From: an uncultured Bacteroides sp.
GTDB lineage: Bacteria; Bacteroidota; Bacteroidia; Bacteroidales; Bacteroidaceae
Direction: 5' to 3'
DNA length: 43,890 bases
Assembly: GCF_902491285.1 (NCBI RefSeq)
Contig: NZ_CABUHK010000050.1
Coordinates: 1 to 43,890, forward strand
Below, in pieces: positions 15,375 to 23,485 of this stretch. Positions within the stretch are counted from its first letter, which is position 1, and each line of letters begins with the position of its first letter. The notes under the pieces were generated by a model. It worked only from the letters and a program-made list of their open reading frames with translations. It was not told the origin of the DNA and ran no database searches. Position numbers and translations under genes: made by a program.

Positions 15375-15466
15375 CAGGATAATGACGCTATCCGGTTGTC
15401 ATAGTGACGCCATTATAATGAGATAGTGACGTTGTCCGAAGACAATAGCGTCACTATCCTGAAGTT
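15375..15466. repeat. Four-unit 22-bp phased repeat with terminal inversion
   Basis: Units start at exactly 22-bp steps (15379, 15401, 15423, 15445). The first three share ATARTGACG. The fourth contains the complement CGTCACTAT. The outer units form a 17-bp inverted repeat with one mismatch (15375-15391 with 15445-15461). The array lies in the 440-bp gap between the tRNA promoter and purU, which otherwise holds only AT-rich sequence. Confidence 0.7.
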
Positions 15467-15556
15467 TGTCATCCTCTTCATAGAAAATAGTTCCCGATTT
15501 CTTTCTATCTGTAAGAAATCACCGTTTTTATATCAACTTTCTGCTTGAATAATTCG

Positions 15557-15583
15557 TAATTTTGCAATAAATCGTTATTTTTG
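15557..15583 (+). promoter_or_regulatory. Two overlapping -7 elements of the purU-his operon
   Basis: TAATTTTG (15557-15564) and TATTTTTG (15576-15583) each match TAnnTTTG exactly, 60-80 nt before purU. Neither has a clear -33 TTTG at the ideal distance. Confidence 0.55.
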
Positions 15584-15642
15584 CGGACTAAAATAAGAAA
15601 GGTGGAAAATATTCTGCCGGGAATCGTAAATTAGTAAAAAGA

Positions 15643-16500
15643 ATGATGACAACAGCCAAACTGTTATTGCACTGTCCCGACAAACCGGGAATCCTTGCGG
15701 AAGTGACAGACTTTATTACGGTAAACAAAGGAAATATTATCTATTTGGATCAATATGTAGACCATGTAGAAAACATCTTCTTCATGCGTATTGAATGGGA
15801 ATTGAAAGACTTTCTGGTTCCCCAGGAAAAGATTGAAGATTATTTCAGAACACTTTACGGCCAAAAGTACGAAATGGATTTCCGCCTTTATTTTTCGGAT
15901 GTAAAACCGCGTATGGCAATTTTCGTTTCTAAGCTGTCGCATTGTCTTTTTGATATGCTGGCTCGCTATACAGCCGGAGAGTGGAATGTGGAGATACCTC
16001 TTATAATAAGCAACCACCCCGATTTGCAACATGTAGCCGAACGTTTCGGTATCCCTTTCTATCTGTTCCCTATTACTAAAGAGACAAAAGAAGAACAGGA
16101 GCGTAAGGAAATGGAACTGCTTGCCAAACATAAAATTACATTTATCGTACTGGCACGCTATATGCAAGTGATTTCCGAACAGATGATTAATGCTTATCCG
16201 AATAAAATAATCAATATTCATCATTCTTTCCTTCCTGCGTTCGTCGGTGCGAAACCATATCACGCCGCCTTCCAGAGAGGTGTGAAGATTATTGGTGCAA
16301 CAAGCCATTACGTAACGACAGAGTTGGATGCAGGTCCGATTATCGAACAGGATGTAGTGCGTATCACTCATAAAGATTCTATTGAAGATCTTGTAAACAA
16401 AGGAAAGGACTTGGAGAAAATCGTTCTCTCGCGTGCGGTACAGAAGCACATTGAACGTAAAGTTTTGGCCTATAAAAATAAAACAGTAATATTTAGCTGA
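15643..16500 (+). CDS. purU: Formyltetrahydrofolate deformylase
   Basis: A 285-residue enzyme that hydrolyses 10-formyl-THF to formate and THF, balancing one-carbon pools and supplying formate. Residues about 5-80 are an ACT regulatory domain (LLLHCPDKPGILAEVTDFI). The rest is the formyl-transferase fold: catalytic-site stretch INIHHSFLPAF near 194-203, then GATSHYVTTELDAGPIIEQD with the conserved Asp. Two adjacent ATGs (15643, 15646) are both possible starts. Its stop overlaps the hisH start, so it leads a mixed purine/one-carbon/histidine operon. That pairing makes sense because histidine synthesis releases the purine intermediate AICAR, which is then formylated. Confidence 0.93.
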   Translation: MMTTAKLLLHCPDKPGILAEVTDFITVNKGNIIYLDQYVDHVENIFFMRIEWELKDFLVPQEKIEDYFRTLYGQKYEMDFRLYFSDVKPRMAIFVSKLSHCLFDMLARYTAGEWNVEIPLIISNHPDLQHVAERFGIPFYLFPITKETKEEQERKEMELLAKHKITFIVLARYMQVISEQMINAYPNKIINIHHSFLPAFVGAKPYHAAFQRGVKIIGATSHYVTTELDAGPIIEQDVVRITHKDSIEDLVNKGKDLEKIVLSRAVQKHIERKVLAYKNKTVIFS

Positions 16501-17090
16501 TGAAAGTAGCAGTCGTAAAATACAATGCCGGCAATATCCGTTCTGTGGATTATGCATTGAAACGGTTGGGGGTGGAAGCAGTGATTACTGCCGATAAAGA
16601 AGAACTCCAGTCGGCCGATAAAGTAATTTTCCCCGGAGTAGGAGAGGCGGAAACTACCATGAACCACTTGAAAGCGACAGGATTGGACGAACTGATAAAG
16701 AACCTGCGTCAGCCTGTGCTCGGAATTTGTCTCGGTATGCAGTTGATGTGCCGTTATTCTGAAGAAGGAGAAGTGGATTGCCTGAATATTTTTGATGTGG
16801 ATGTGAAACGTTTTGTTCCGCAAAGGCACGAAGATAAGGTGCCGCACATGGGGTGGAATACAATCGGCAAAACGAATAGCAAACTCTTTGAAGGATTTAC
16901 CGAAGAAGAATTTGTCTACTTCGTGCATAGCTTTTATGTGCCGACTTGCAACTTTACTGCCGCTACGACTGATTATATTCATCCGTTTAGTGCTGCCTTG
17001 CATAAAGATAACTTTTATGCCACCCAGTTTCATCCGGAGAAAAGCGGTAAGACGGGAGAGAAGATTCTGACGAACTTTCTGAATCTATAA
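16500..17090 (+). CDS. hisH: Imidazole glycerol phosphate synthase, glutaminase subunit
   Basis: A 196-residue class I glutamine amidotransferase that supplies ammonia to HisF. The catalytic triad is complete: Cys77 in PVLGICLGMQLM, and His178 and Glu180 in TQFHPEKSG. The typical start is MKVAVVKYNAGN. The ATG overlaps the purU stop (TGATG). The repeat cluster 17084-17160 begins in its last codons and separates it from hisA. Confidence 0.96.
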   Translation: MKVAVVKYNAGNIRSVDYALKRLGVEAVITADKEELQSADKVIFPGVGEAETTMNHLKATGLDELIKNLRQPVLGICLGMQLMCRYSEEGEVDCLNIFDVDVKRFVPQRHEDKVPHMGWNTIGKTNSKLFEGFTEEEFVYFVHSFYVPTCNFTAATTDYIHPFSAALHKDNFYATQFHPEKSGKTGEKILTNFLNL

Positions 17091-17160
17091 TAAACTATGT
17101 CACCGTTTATAATAAACTCCACCATATTTATAATAAACTCGTTCATCGTTTATAATAAAC
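17084..17160 (+). repeat. Four helically phased copies of TTTATAATAAAC
   Basis: Copies start at 17084 (variant TCTATAATAAAC, overlapping the hisH stop), 17106, 17127 and 17149, that is at 22, 21 and 22 bp steps. The 9-10 nt between copies are unrelated. The rest of the 160-bp hisH-hisA gap has no gene. Confidence 0.75.
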
Positions 17161-17223
17161 ATTTTGAGGGGATAAAAAGCGGTGTTGAACAGATTGGAAA
17201 GAGGTAGTAATAAGAGAACTGTA

Positions 17224-17250
17224 AATTGTCAAATAGCAAATAAATAATAG
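17224..17250 (+). repeat. hisA leader sequence, repeated before hisF
   Basis: Begins AATTGTCAAATAGCAAATAA and matches 17996-18022 at 23 of 27 positions. It may carry a shared translation signal. Confidence 0.5.
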
Positions 17251-17973
17251 ATGATAGAAATTATTCCAGCCATTGATATTATTGACGGAAAGTGTGTACG
17301 CCTTTCCCAGGGAGATTACGACAGTAAGAAAGTATATAACGAAAATCCGGTGGAAGTTGCCAAGGAATTTGAAGCGAACGGTGTTCGCAGACTTCATGTG
17401 GTGGACTTGGACGGAGCTGCTTCTCACCATGTAATCAATCATCGGGTATTGGAACAAATCGCTACCCGTACTTCCTTAATAATAGATTTTGGCGGCGGAG
17501 TAAAGAGTGATGAAGATTTGAAAATAGCTTTCGAAAGCGGTGCGCAAATGGTGACGGGCGGCAGTATTGCCGTGAAAGACCCCGAACTGTTCTGTCATTG
17601 GCTGGAAGTGTATGGAAGTGAGAAAATCATATTGGGAGCGGACGTAAAGGAACATAAGATAGCCGTAAACGGTTGGAAAGACGAAAGCGCCTGTGAACTT
17701 TTCCCGTTCCTCGAAGACTATATAAATAAAGGTGTCCGGAAAGTGATCTGCACGGACATCAGTTGCGACGGGATGCTGAAAGGACCCTCTATTGACTTGT
17801 ACAAAGAAATGCTGGAAAAATTCCCCGATCTCTATCTAATGGCCAGCGGTGGGGTAAGTAATGTCGATGACATTATTGCTTTGAACGAAGCCGGAGTGCC
17901 CGGAGTAATCTTTGGAAAAGCTCTTTATGAAGGACATCTCACCCTGCAAGACTTGAGAATCTTTTTGGATTGA
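17251..17973 (+). CDS. hisA: ProFAR isomerase
   Basis: A 240-residue TIM-barrel enzyme that isomerises the aminoaldose ProFAR to PRFAR in histidine synthesis. Visible motifs are [15 protein letters not shown] (first catalytic Asp), the phosphate-binding [12 protein letters not shown] and a second [14 protein letters not shown] (second catalytic Asp), then the [11 protein letters not shown] and [11 protein letters not shown] phosphate loops. The two-fold half-barrel repeat shared with HisF is evident. The leader directly before it recurs before hisF (17224-17250 and 17996-18022). Confidence 0.96.
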   Translation: MIEIIPAIDIIDGKCVRLSQGDYDSKKVYNENPVEVAKEFEANGVRRLHVVDLDGAASHHVINHRVLEQIATRTSLIIDFGGGVKSDEDLKIAFESGAQMVTGGSIAVKDPELFCHWLEVYGSEKIILGADVKEHKIAVNGWKDESACELFPFLEDYINKGVRKVICTDISCDGMLKGPSIDLYKEMLEKFPDLYLMASGGVSNVDDIIALNEAGVPGVIFGKALYEGHLTLQDLRIFLD

Positions 17974-17995
17974 GACTTTTGAAAGTCTGATTTTG

Positions 17996-18022
17996 AATTG
18001 TCAAACAGTAAATAAAAATAGG
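17996..18022 (+). repeat. hisF leader sequence, repeat of the hisA leader
   Basis: Begins AATTGTCAAACAGTAAATAA. It sits immediately before the GTG start of hisF, as its partner sits immediately before the ATG of hisA. Confidence 0.5.
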
Positions 18023-18025
18023 ATT

Positions 18026-18778
18026 GTGTTAGCAAAAAGAATAGTGCCTTGTCTGGACATCAAAGACGGACAAACCGTGAAAGGAACGAATTTTGTAAAT
18101 TTGCGCCAGGCCGGTGATCCGGTGGAATTGGGACGTGCTTATAGTGAACAGGGAGCTGATGAACTTGTTTTCCTGGATATTACTGCCAGCCATGAGGGGC
18201 GTAAGACTTTTACGGAATTGGTAAAACGGATTGCTGCCAATATCAATATTCCGTTTACCGTAGGCGGTGGAATCAATGAATTGAGTGATGTGGACCGTCT
18301 GTTGAATGCCGGCGCCGATAAGATTTCTATCAATTCGTCTGCTATCCGCAACCCGCAGTTGATTGACGAGATTGCCAAGAATTTCGGTTCGCAGGTTTGT
18401 GTGTTGGCAGTAGACGCCAAGCAAACGGAAAAAGGCTGGAAATGCTACCTGAATGGTGGACGTATTGAAACTGACAAGGATCTGTTTGACTGGACAAAAG
18501 AAGCACAGGAACGTGGGGCCGGAGAAATCCTTTTTACGAGCATGAATCATGACGGAGTAAAGACCGGATATGCGAACGAGGCACTTGCCGCTTTGGCTGG
18601 ACAACTTTCGGTTCCTGTGATTGCTTCGGGAGGTGCAGGCTGCAAAGAGCACTTCCGTGACGTTTTTTTGCAAGGAAAAGCAGATGCGGCACTGGCTGCC
18701 AGTGTTTTTCACTTCGGAGAAATAAAAATTCCCGAATTAAAATCGTATCTTTGCGGCGAAGGAATTACCATTAGGTAA
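18026..18778 (+). CDS. hisF: Imidazole glycerol phosphate synthase, cyclase subunit
   Basis: A 250-residue TIM-barrel that condenses PRFAR with HisH-derived ammonia to give imidazole glycerol phosphate and AICAR. The start is a GTG at 18026, giving the standard N-terminus [20 protein letters not shown] with the first catalytic Asp. Longer frames from 17993 begin with a TTG and add unrelated residues. Other motifs are [30 protein letters not shown] (second catalytic Asp) and [11 protein letters not shown]. The last ~30 bases are partly duplicated just downstream (18810-18838). Confidence 0.95.
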   Translation: MLAKRIVPCLDIKDGQTVKGTNFVNLRQAGDPVELGRAYSEQGADELVFLDITASHEGRKTFTELVKRIAANINIPFTVGGGINELSDVDRLLNAGADKISINSSAIRNPQLIDEIAKNFGSQVCVLAVDAKQTEKGWKCYLNGGRIETDKDLFDWTKEAQERGAGEILFTSMNHDGVKTGYANEALAALAGQLSVPVIASGGAGCKEHFRDVFLQGKADAALAASVFHFGEIKIPELKSYLCGEGITIR

Positions 18779-18838
18779 TTGTTGCGTTGCAAAAACAGGC
18801 TTTTAGGCTGCGGCGAAGGATTTGTCATAGGATAATTG
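18753..18838 (+). repeat. Duplicated hisF tail
   Basis: The stretch 18753-18781 (GCGGCGAAGGAATTACCATT and onward) recurs at 18810-18838 with a few differences, 57 nt apart. It looks like a small tandem duplication of the hisF 3' end in the hisF-hisIE gap. Confidence 0.55.
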
Positions 18839-18879
18839 CACATAATTAGCGAATAAGTAAATTAAGAACTTAAAATAAA

Positions 18880-19491
18880 ATGGAATTGGATTTCGATAAG
18901 ATGAACGGACTCGTTCCGGCTATCATACAGGACAACGAAACATGTAAAGTCCTGATGCTGGGCTTCATGAATAAAGAGGCTTATGATAAAACGGTAGAAA
19001 CCGGAAAAGTAACTTTTTTCAGCCGAACAAAGAACCGTCTTTGGACGAAAGGCGAAGAGAGCGGCAATTTCCTTCACGTCGTTTCTATCAAGGCCGATTG
19101 TGACAATGATACGTTATTGATACAGGTGAATCCGGTAGGTCCGGTTTGCCACACAGGTACGGATACATGTTGGGGTGAAAAGAATGAAGAACCGGTCATG
19201 TTTCTGAAAGCATTGCAGGATTTTATTGACAAACGTCATGAAGAAATGCCGGAAGGTTCTTATACGACCAGTCTGTTCGAATCTGGAATCAATAAGATAG
19301 CACAGAAAGTGGGCGAAGAAGCAGTAGAAACTGTCATTGAAGCAACAAACGGCACCAATGAGCGTTTGATTTACGAAGGAGCCGATTTGATTTATCACAT
19401 GATTGTATTATTAACTTCAAAAGGTTACCGCATCGAAGACCTTGCACGCGAATTGCAGGAAAGACATAGCAGTACATGGAAGAAGCATTAA
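18880..19491 (+). CDS. hisIE: Bifunctional PR-AMP cyclohydrolase / PR-ATP pyrophosphatase
   Basis: A 203-residue fusion catalysing steps two and three of histidine synthesis. Residues about 1-110 are HisI: LMLGFMNKEAYDKT, WTKGEESGNF, the metal site DCDNDTLL and the zinc cysteines in VCHTGTDTCWG. Residues about 115-203 are HisE: SYTTSLFESGINKIAQKVGEEAVETVIEA and LIYEGADLIYHMIVLL. It overlaps the next gene by 16 nt, so ftsE is translationally coupled to it. Confidence 0.96.
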   Translation: MELDFDKMNGLVPAIIQDNETCKVLMLGFMNKEAYDKTVETGKVTFFSRTKNRLWTKGEESGNFLHVVSIKADCDNDTLLIQVNPVGPVCHTGTDTCWGEKNEEPVMFLKALQDFIDKRHEEMPEGSYTTSLFESGINKIAQKVGEEAVETVIEATNGTNERLIYEGADLIYHMIVLLTSKGYRIEDLARELQERHSSTWKKH

Positions 19492-20201
19492 TTCAATATA
19501 AGAACGTAGAAATACATCAGCAGGAACTCTGTGTGCTAAGTGGTGTAAATCTGGAACTGCACAAAGGAGAGTTCGTCTATCTGATAGGAAAAGTAGGCTC
19601 CGGAAAAACAAGTCTGCTCAAGACCTTGTATGGCGAACTGGACGTAATTGACGGTGATGCGGAAGTGCTGGGCTATAATATGCGCTCTATCAAACGTAAG
19701 CATATCCCGCAGCTACGCCGGAAGTTAGGCATTGTGTTTCAGGATTTTCAACTGTTGACAGACCGTACTGTGTACAATAATCTGGAGTTTGTACTTCGTG
19801 CCACCGGCTGGAAGAATAAACAAGAGATAAAAGAACGTATTGAGGAAGTACTTGATTTAGTGGGGATGTCCAATAAAGGCTATAAAATCCCTAACGAGCT
19901 TTCTGGCGGCGAACAGCAGCGTATCGTAATCGCACGTGCCGTACTCAATTCTCCGGCTATCATTCTGGCGGATGAACCGACCGGAAACCTGGATGTAGAG
20001 ACAGGTAAGTCCATTGTAGAATTGTTGCACAACATTTGTGAAACCGGTTCGTCCGTAGTGATGACGACGCACAATCTGCAATTACTGAAAGAATATCCCG
20101 GCAGGGTATACCGTTGTGCCGAACATCATATCACCGATGTGACCGACGAATATATGCCCCGACAGAGAACAATAGAAATAGATTTAAATATAGATAACTA
20201 A
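19476..20201 (+). CDS. ftsE: FtsE-like ABC transporter ATP-binding protein
   Basis: A 241-residue ABC ATPase. Walker A is GKVGSGKTS, the Q-loop is VFQDFQLL, the signature LSGGEQQR and Walker B IILADEPTGNLD; the switch histidine lies in TTHNLQLL. The sequence and length fit FtsE, which pairs with membrane protein FtsX to activate peptidoglycan hydrolysis at the septum. No ftsX is adjacent; it must lie elsewhere. Its position between hisIE and lysC is by operon fusion rather than function. Confidence 0.82.
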   Translation: MEEALIQYKNVEIHQQELCVLSGVNLELHKGEFVYLIGKVGSGKTSLLKTLYGELDVIDGDAEVLGYNMRSIKRKHIPQLRRKLGIVFQDFQLLTDRTVYNNLEFVLRATGWKNKQEIKERIEEVLDLVGMSNKGYKIPNELSGGEQQRIVIARAVLNSPAIILADEPTGNLDVETGKSIVELLHNICETGSSVVMTTHNLQLLKEYPGRVYRCAEHHITDVTDEYMPRQRTIEIDLNIDN

Positions 20202-20214
20202 AACAGTAACGAAA

Positions 20215-21534
20215 ATGAAAGTTTTAAAGTTTGGAGGAACTTCCGTAGGTTCTGCTCAGCGCATGAAGGAAGTAGCCAAATTGATTACCGATGGTGAACA
20301 GAAGATTGTTGTCCTTTCAGCTATGTCAGGTACGACAAACACATTGGTGGAAATTTCGGACTATCTGTATAAGAAGAATCCGGAGGGTGCCAACGAGATT
20401 ATCAATAAGCTGGAGGCTAAATATAAACAGCACGTTGATGAACTGTACGCAACTCAGGAGTATAAACAGAAAGGTCTGGAAGTCATCAAGTCTCACTTCG
20501 ACTACATCCGCTCCTACACTAAAGACCTTTTCACTTTGTTCGAAGAGAAAGTGGTTTTGGCACAGGGAGAGCTTATCTCTACGGCTATGGTGAACTTCTA
20601 TCTGCAGGAATGTGGTGTGAAGTCAGTATTGCTTCCGGCTTTGGAATTCATGCGTACTGACAAGAACGCAGAACCGGACCCTGTATATATTAAGGAGAAA
20701 CTGCAGGCACAGCTCGAACTTTATCCGGATATGGATATTTATATCACACAAGGTTTCATCTGCCGCAACGCTTATGGCGAGATCGATAACCTGCAACGTG
20801 GTGGCAGCGATTACACAGCTTCCTTGATTGGTGCAGCCGTGAATGCTTCCGAAATCCAGATATGGACAGATATTGACGGAATGCACAACAACGACCCGCG
20901 CATTGTCGACAAGACTGCCCCGGTTCGCCAGTTGCATTTTGAAGAAGCAGCCGAGTTGGCTTACTTCGGTGCAAAAATTCTGCACCCGACCTGCATTCAG
21001 CCTGCTAAATATGCCAATATCCCTGTACGTCTGTTGAATACAATGGATCCGCATGCTCCGGGGACATTAATTTCTAATGACACAGAGAAAGGGAAAATCA
21101 AAGCTGTAGCTGCAAAAGATAACATTACGGCCATTAAAATCAAGTCAAGCCGTATGTTGCTTGCTCATGGTTTCCTGCGCAAAGTATTCGAAATCTTTGA
21201 AAGTTACCAGACTTCGATCGATATGATTTGTACTTCGGAAGTCGGTGTGTCTGTCACGATAGATAACACGAAACACCTGAACGAGATTCTGGATGACTTG
21301 AAGAAATACGGTACAGTGACCGTCGACAAAGAAATGTGTATCATCTGCGTCGTGGGCGACCTGGAGTGGGAGAACGTCGGTTTCGAAGCAAAAGCGCTTG
21401 ACGCCATGCGTGACATACCGGTACGAATGATTTCATTCGGAGGAAGTAACTACAACATTTCTTTCCTCATTCGGGAATGTGACAAGAAGACAGCATTACA
21501 GTCGCTGAGCGATATGCTTTTCAACAACAAATAA
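20215..21534 (+). CDS. lysC: Aspartate kinase (monofunctional)
   Basis: A 439-residue enzyme phosphorylating aspartate, the first step to lysine, threonine, methionine and diaminopimelate. The N-terminal kinase domain has KFGGTSVGSAQRM and the RGGSDYTASLIGAA stretch near 182-195. Two C-terminal ACT domains (about 300-439, including LRKVFEIFESYQTSIDMICTSEVGVSV and ISFGGSNYNISFLI) give feedback control, probably by lysine. No homoserine dehydrogenase domain is fused. A strong terminator follows, separating it from lysA. Confidence 0.93.
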   Translation: MKVLKFGGTSVGSAQRMKEVAKLITDGEQKIVVLSAMSGTTNTLVEISDYLYKKNPEGANEIINKLEAKYKQHVDELYATQEYKQKGLEVIKSHFDYIRSYTKDLFTLFEEKVVLAQGELISTAMVNFYLQECGVKSVLLPALEFMRTDKNAEPDPVYIKEKLQAQLELYPDMDIYITQGFICRNAYGEIDNLQRGGSDYTASLIGAAVNASEIQIWTDIDGMHNNDPRIVDKTAPVRQLHFEEAAELAYFGAKILHPTCIQPAKYANIPVRLLNTMDPHAPGTLISNDTEKGKIKAVAAKDNITAIKIKSSRMLLAHGFLRKVFEIFESYQTSIDMICTSEVGVSVTIDNTKHLNEILDDLKKYGTVTVDKEMCIICVVGDLEWENVGFEAKALDAMRDIPVRMISFGGSNYNISFLIRECDKKTALQSLSDMLFNNK

Positions 21535-21550
21535 TTCCACAAATTATATT

Positions 21551-21587
21551 GAGCGCTTTTACCAAACTGATAAAAGCGCTCTTTTTT
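21551..21587 (+). terminator. Terminator between lysC and lysA
   Basis: GAGCGCTTTTA and TAAAAGCGCTC form a perfect 11-bp stem with a 9-nt loop, followed by six T residues. It ends the purU-his-ftsE-lysC operon. Confidence 0.92.
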
Positions 21588-21613
21588 AACTAACTAAACA
21601 AGTTTTTTGAGTT

Positions 21614-22774
21614 ATGAAAGGAATATTTCCAATCGATAAGTTCCGTACTTTGCAGACACCTTTCTATTATTACGATACGAAAGTGCTGCGTGATACATTG
21701 TCGGCTATCAACCAGGAGGTTGCCAAATATCCTAACTATTCCGTACACTATGCAGTAAAAGCAAACGCCAATCCGAAAGTGCTTACCATTATCCGTGAAA
21801 GCGGTATGGGAGCAGATTGTGTGAGTGGTGGAGAAATCCGTGCTGCTATCCGTGCCGGATTTCCTGCAAGCAAAATTGTCTTTGCGGGAGTAGGCAAAGC
21901 CGATTGGGAGATTAACCTCGGACTGGAATACGGAATCTTCTGTTTCAATGTAGAATCTATTCCTGAACTGGAAGTGATAAACGAACTTGCTGCTGCTCAA
22001 AATAAGATAGCCAATGTGGCTTTCCGTATCAATCCCGATGTCGGTGCGCATACTCATGCCAATATTACGACCGGCCTGGCCGAGAACAAATTTGGAATCA
22101 GTATGCAGGATATGGATAAAGTGATAGATGTGGCAGTAGAAATGAAGCATGTCAAATTCATCGGACTTCACTTTCACATCGGTTCTCAGATTCTGGATAT
22201 GGGTGACTTTATTGCCCTTTGCAACCGTGTCAACGAATTGCAGGATAAGCTGGAAGCCCGTCGCATTCTGGTGGAACACATCAATGTAGGCGGTGGCTTG
22301 GGCATTGATTACGGACATCCCAACCGTCAGCCAATTCCCAACTTTAAGGATTATTTCTCAACCTATGCCGGACAACTGAAACTGCGTCCTTATCAGACTC
22401 TGCATTTTGAGTTGGGGCGTGCAGTCGTTGGCCAATGCGGTTCATTGATCTCCAAAGTGTTATATGTGAAACAGGGAGCGAAAAAGAAATTCGCTATCCT
22501 TGATGCAGGCATGACGGACTTGATCCGTCCCGCCTTATATCAGGCATACCACAAAATGGAAAACATCACTTCTGAAGAACCGGTAGAATCTTATGATGTA
22601 GTAGGGCCTATCTGCGAATCGTCGGATGTTTTCGGAAAAGTGATCGATCTGAACAAGGTGAAGCGAGGCGACTTGATAGCTCTTCGCTCAGCAGGTGCCT
22701 ACGGCGAGATTATGGCTTCCGGCTACAACTGTCGTGAGTTGCCGAAAGGATATACTTCTGACGAGTTGGTGTAA
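21614..22774 (+). CDS. lysA: Diaminopimelate decarboxylase
   Basis: A 386-residue PLP enzyme (fold type III) that converts meso-diaminopimelate to lysine. The PLP lysine is K49 in HYAVKANANP. Other motifs are GLHFHIGSQI, the glycine loop VGGGLGIDYGH, the ELGRAVVGQCG phosphate/dimer segment and PICESSDVFG with the substrate-binding Cys. It begins 27 nt after the lysC terminator. Its own promoter is not evident in that gap, so read-through may drive it. Confidence 0.95.
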   Translation: MKGIFPIDKFRTLQTPFYYYDTKVLRDTLSAINQEVAKYPNYSVHYAVKANANPKVLTIIRESGMGADCVSGGEIRAAIRAGFPASKIVFAGVGKADWEINLGLEYGIFCFNVESIPELEVINELAAAQNKIANVAFRINPDVGAHTHANITTGLAENKFGISMQDMDKVIDVAVEMKHVKFIGLHFHIGSQILDMGDFIALCNRVNELQDKLEARRILVEHINVGGGLGIDYGHPNRQPIPNFKDYFSTYAGQLKLRPYQTLHFELGRAVVGQCGSLISKVLYVKQGAKKKFAILDAGMTDLIRPALYQAYHKMENITSEEPVESYDVVGPICESSDVFGKVIDLNKVKRGDLIALRSAGAYGEIMASGYNCRELPKGYTSDELV

Positions 22775-22836
22775 ATAAAATGTGAATGTAGTTTAAAAAT
22801 ACAGGGGAGTCGGAACAATTTTAACTGAAATCTTGT

Positions 22837-22844
22837 TATTTTTG
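22837..22844 (+). promoter_or_regulatory. -7 element of the ferritin gene
   Basis: TATTTTTG is an exact TAnnTTTG match, 51 nt before the start codon. The -33 region lacks TTTG, which suggests an assisted promoter; ferritin in Bacteroides is known to respond to iron and oxidative stress. Confidence 0.6.
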
Positions 22845-22895
22845 TAATTAGTTCAATAAGAAACTACATTAACAACTTAATAAAAAGATACGATT

Positions 22896-23375
22896 ATGAT
22901 TTCAGAAAAATTACAAAAGGCAATCAATGAACAGATCACAGCAGAAATGTGGTCGTCTAACCTGTATTTGGCAATGTCTTTCTTCTTTGAGAAAGAAGGT
23001 TTCAGCGGTTTTGCACATTGGATGAAGAAACAGTCTCAGGAAGAAATGGGACATGCTTATGCAATGGCTGATTATATTATCAAGCGTGGTGGAACTGCAA
23101 TGGTCGACAAGATTGATGTCGTTCCTAACGGCTGGGGTACTCCGTTGGAAGTGTTTGAACACGTTTACAAACACGAATGCCATGTATCTGCATTGGTAGA
23201 CAAACTGGTTGACGTGGCTGCCGCTGAGAAGGACAAAGCAACTCAGGACTTCTTGTGGGGATTCGTTCGCGAACAGGTAGAAGAAGAAGCTACTGCACAG
23301 GGAATCGTTGATAAGATCAAGAAAGCCGGTGACACCGGTATCTTCTTTGTTGACTCACAGTTGGGACAACGTTGA
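22896..23375 (+). CDS. ftnA: Ferritin
   Basis: A 159-residue iron-storage protein. The ferroxidase centre ligands are all present: E17, E50, H53 (QEEMGHA), E94, Q127 and E130. The sequence MISEKLQKAINEQITAEMWSS-type start and the length fit prokaryotic non-heme ferritin rather than bacterioferritin or Dps. It forms a 24-subunit shell that oxidises and stores Fe2+. It is a single-gene unit with its own promoter and terminator. Confidence 0.95.
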   Translation: MISEKLQKAINEQITAEMWSSNLYLAMSFFFEKEGFSGFAHWMKKQSQEEMGHAYAMADYIIKRGGTAMVDKIDVVPNGWGTPLEVFEHVYKHECHVSALVDKLVDVAAAEKDKATQDFLWGFVREQVEEEATAQGIVDKIKKAGDTGIFFVDSQLGQR

Positions 23376-23406
23376 TAATAGTCTGAAAATATATTTATAA
23401 TATATA

Positions 23407-23444
23407 GGAAGCTGTTTGGATTTATTTCCGGACAGCTTCTTTTT
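23407..23444 (+). terminator. Terminator after ferritin
   Basis: GGAAGCTGTTTGGA pairs with TCCGGACAGCTTC around a short loop, followed by five T residues. Confidence 0.8.
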
Positions 23445-23485
23445 CATTTCATGTGTAATAGTGTGCGGATTTGCAGATGAATAAT

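Noticed and set aside
15375..15466. CRISPR array or tRNA-linked attachment site
   Set aside because: The units are short and one is inverted. No duplicated tRNA end, integrase or foreign gene block lies beside the tRNA pair; the two tRNA copies are full and identical.
15664..16557. A 297-codon open frame on the minus strand
   Set aside because: It lies opposite purU, whose motifs are complete. The antisense product is low-quality sequence rich in H, C and F.
17084..17160. CRISPR-like spaced repeats
   Set aside because: The repeats are 12 bp and the spacers 9-10 bp, far too short, and no cas genes are present.
17973..17989. Hairpin AGACTTT/AAAGTCT after hisA as a terminator
   Set aside because: The stem is only 7 bp with a 2-nt loop and the tail is a weak T-run; hisF follows at once and appears to be in the same operon.
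18029..18712. A 227-codon open frame on the minus strand
   Set aside because: It is antisense to hisF, with no recognisable domain.
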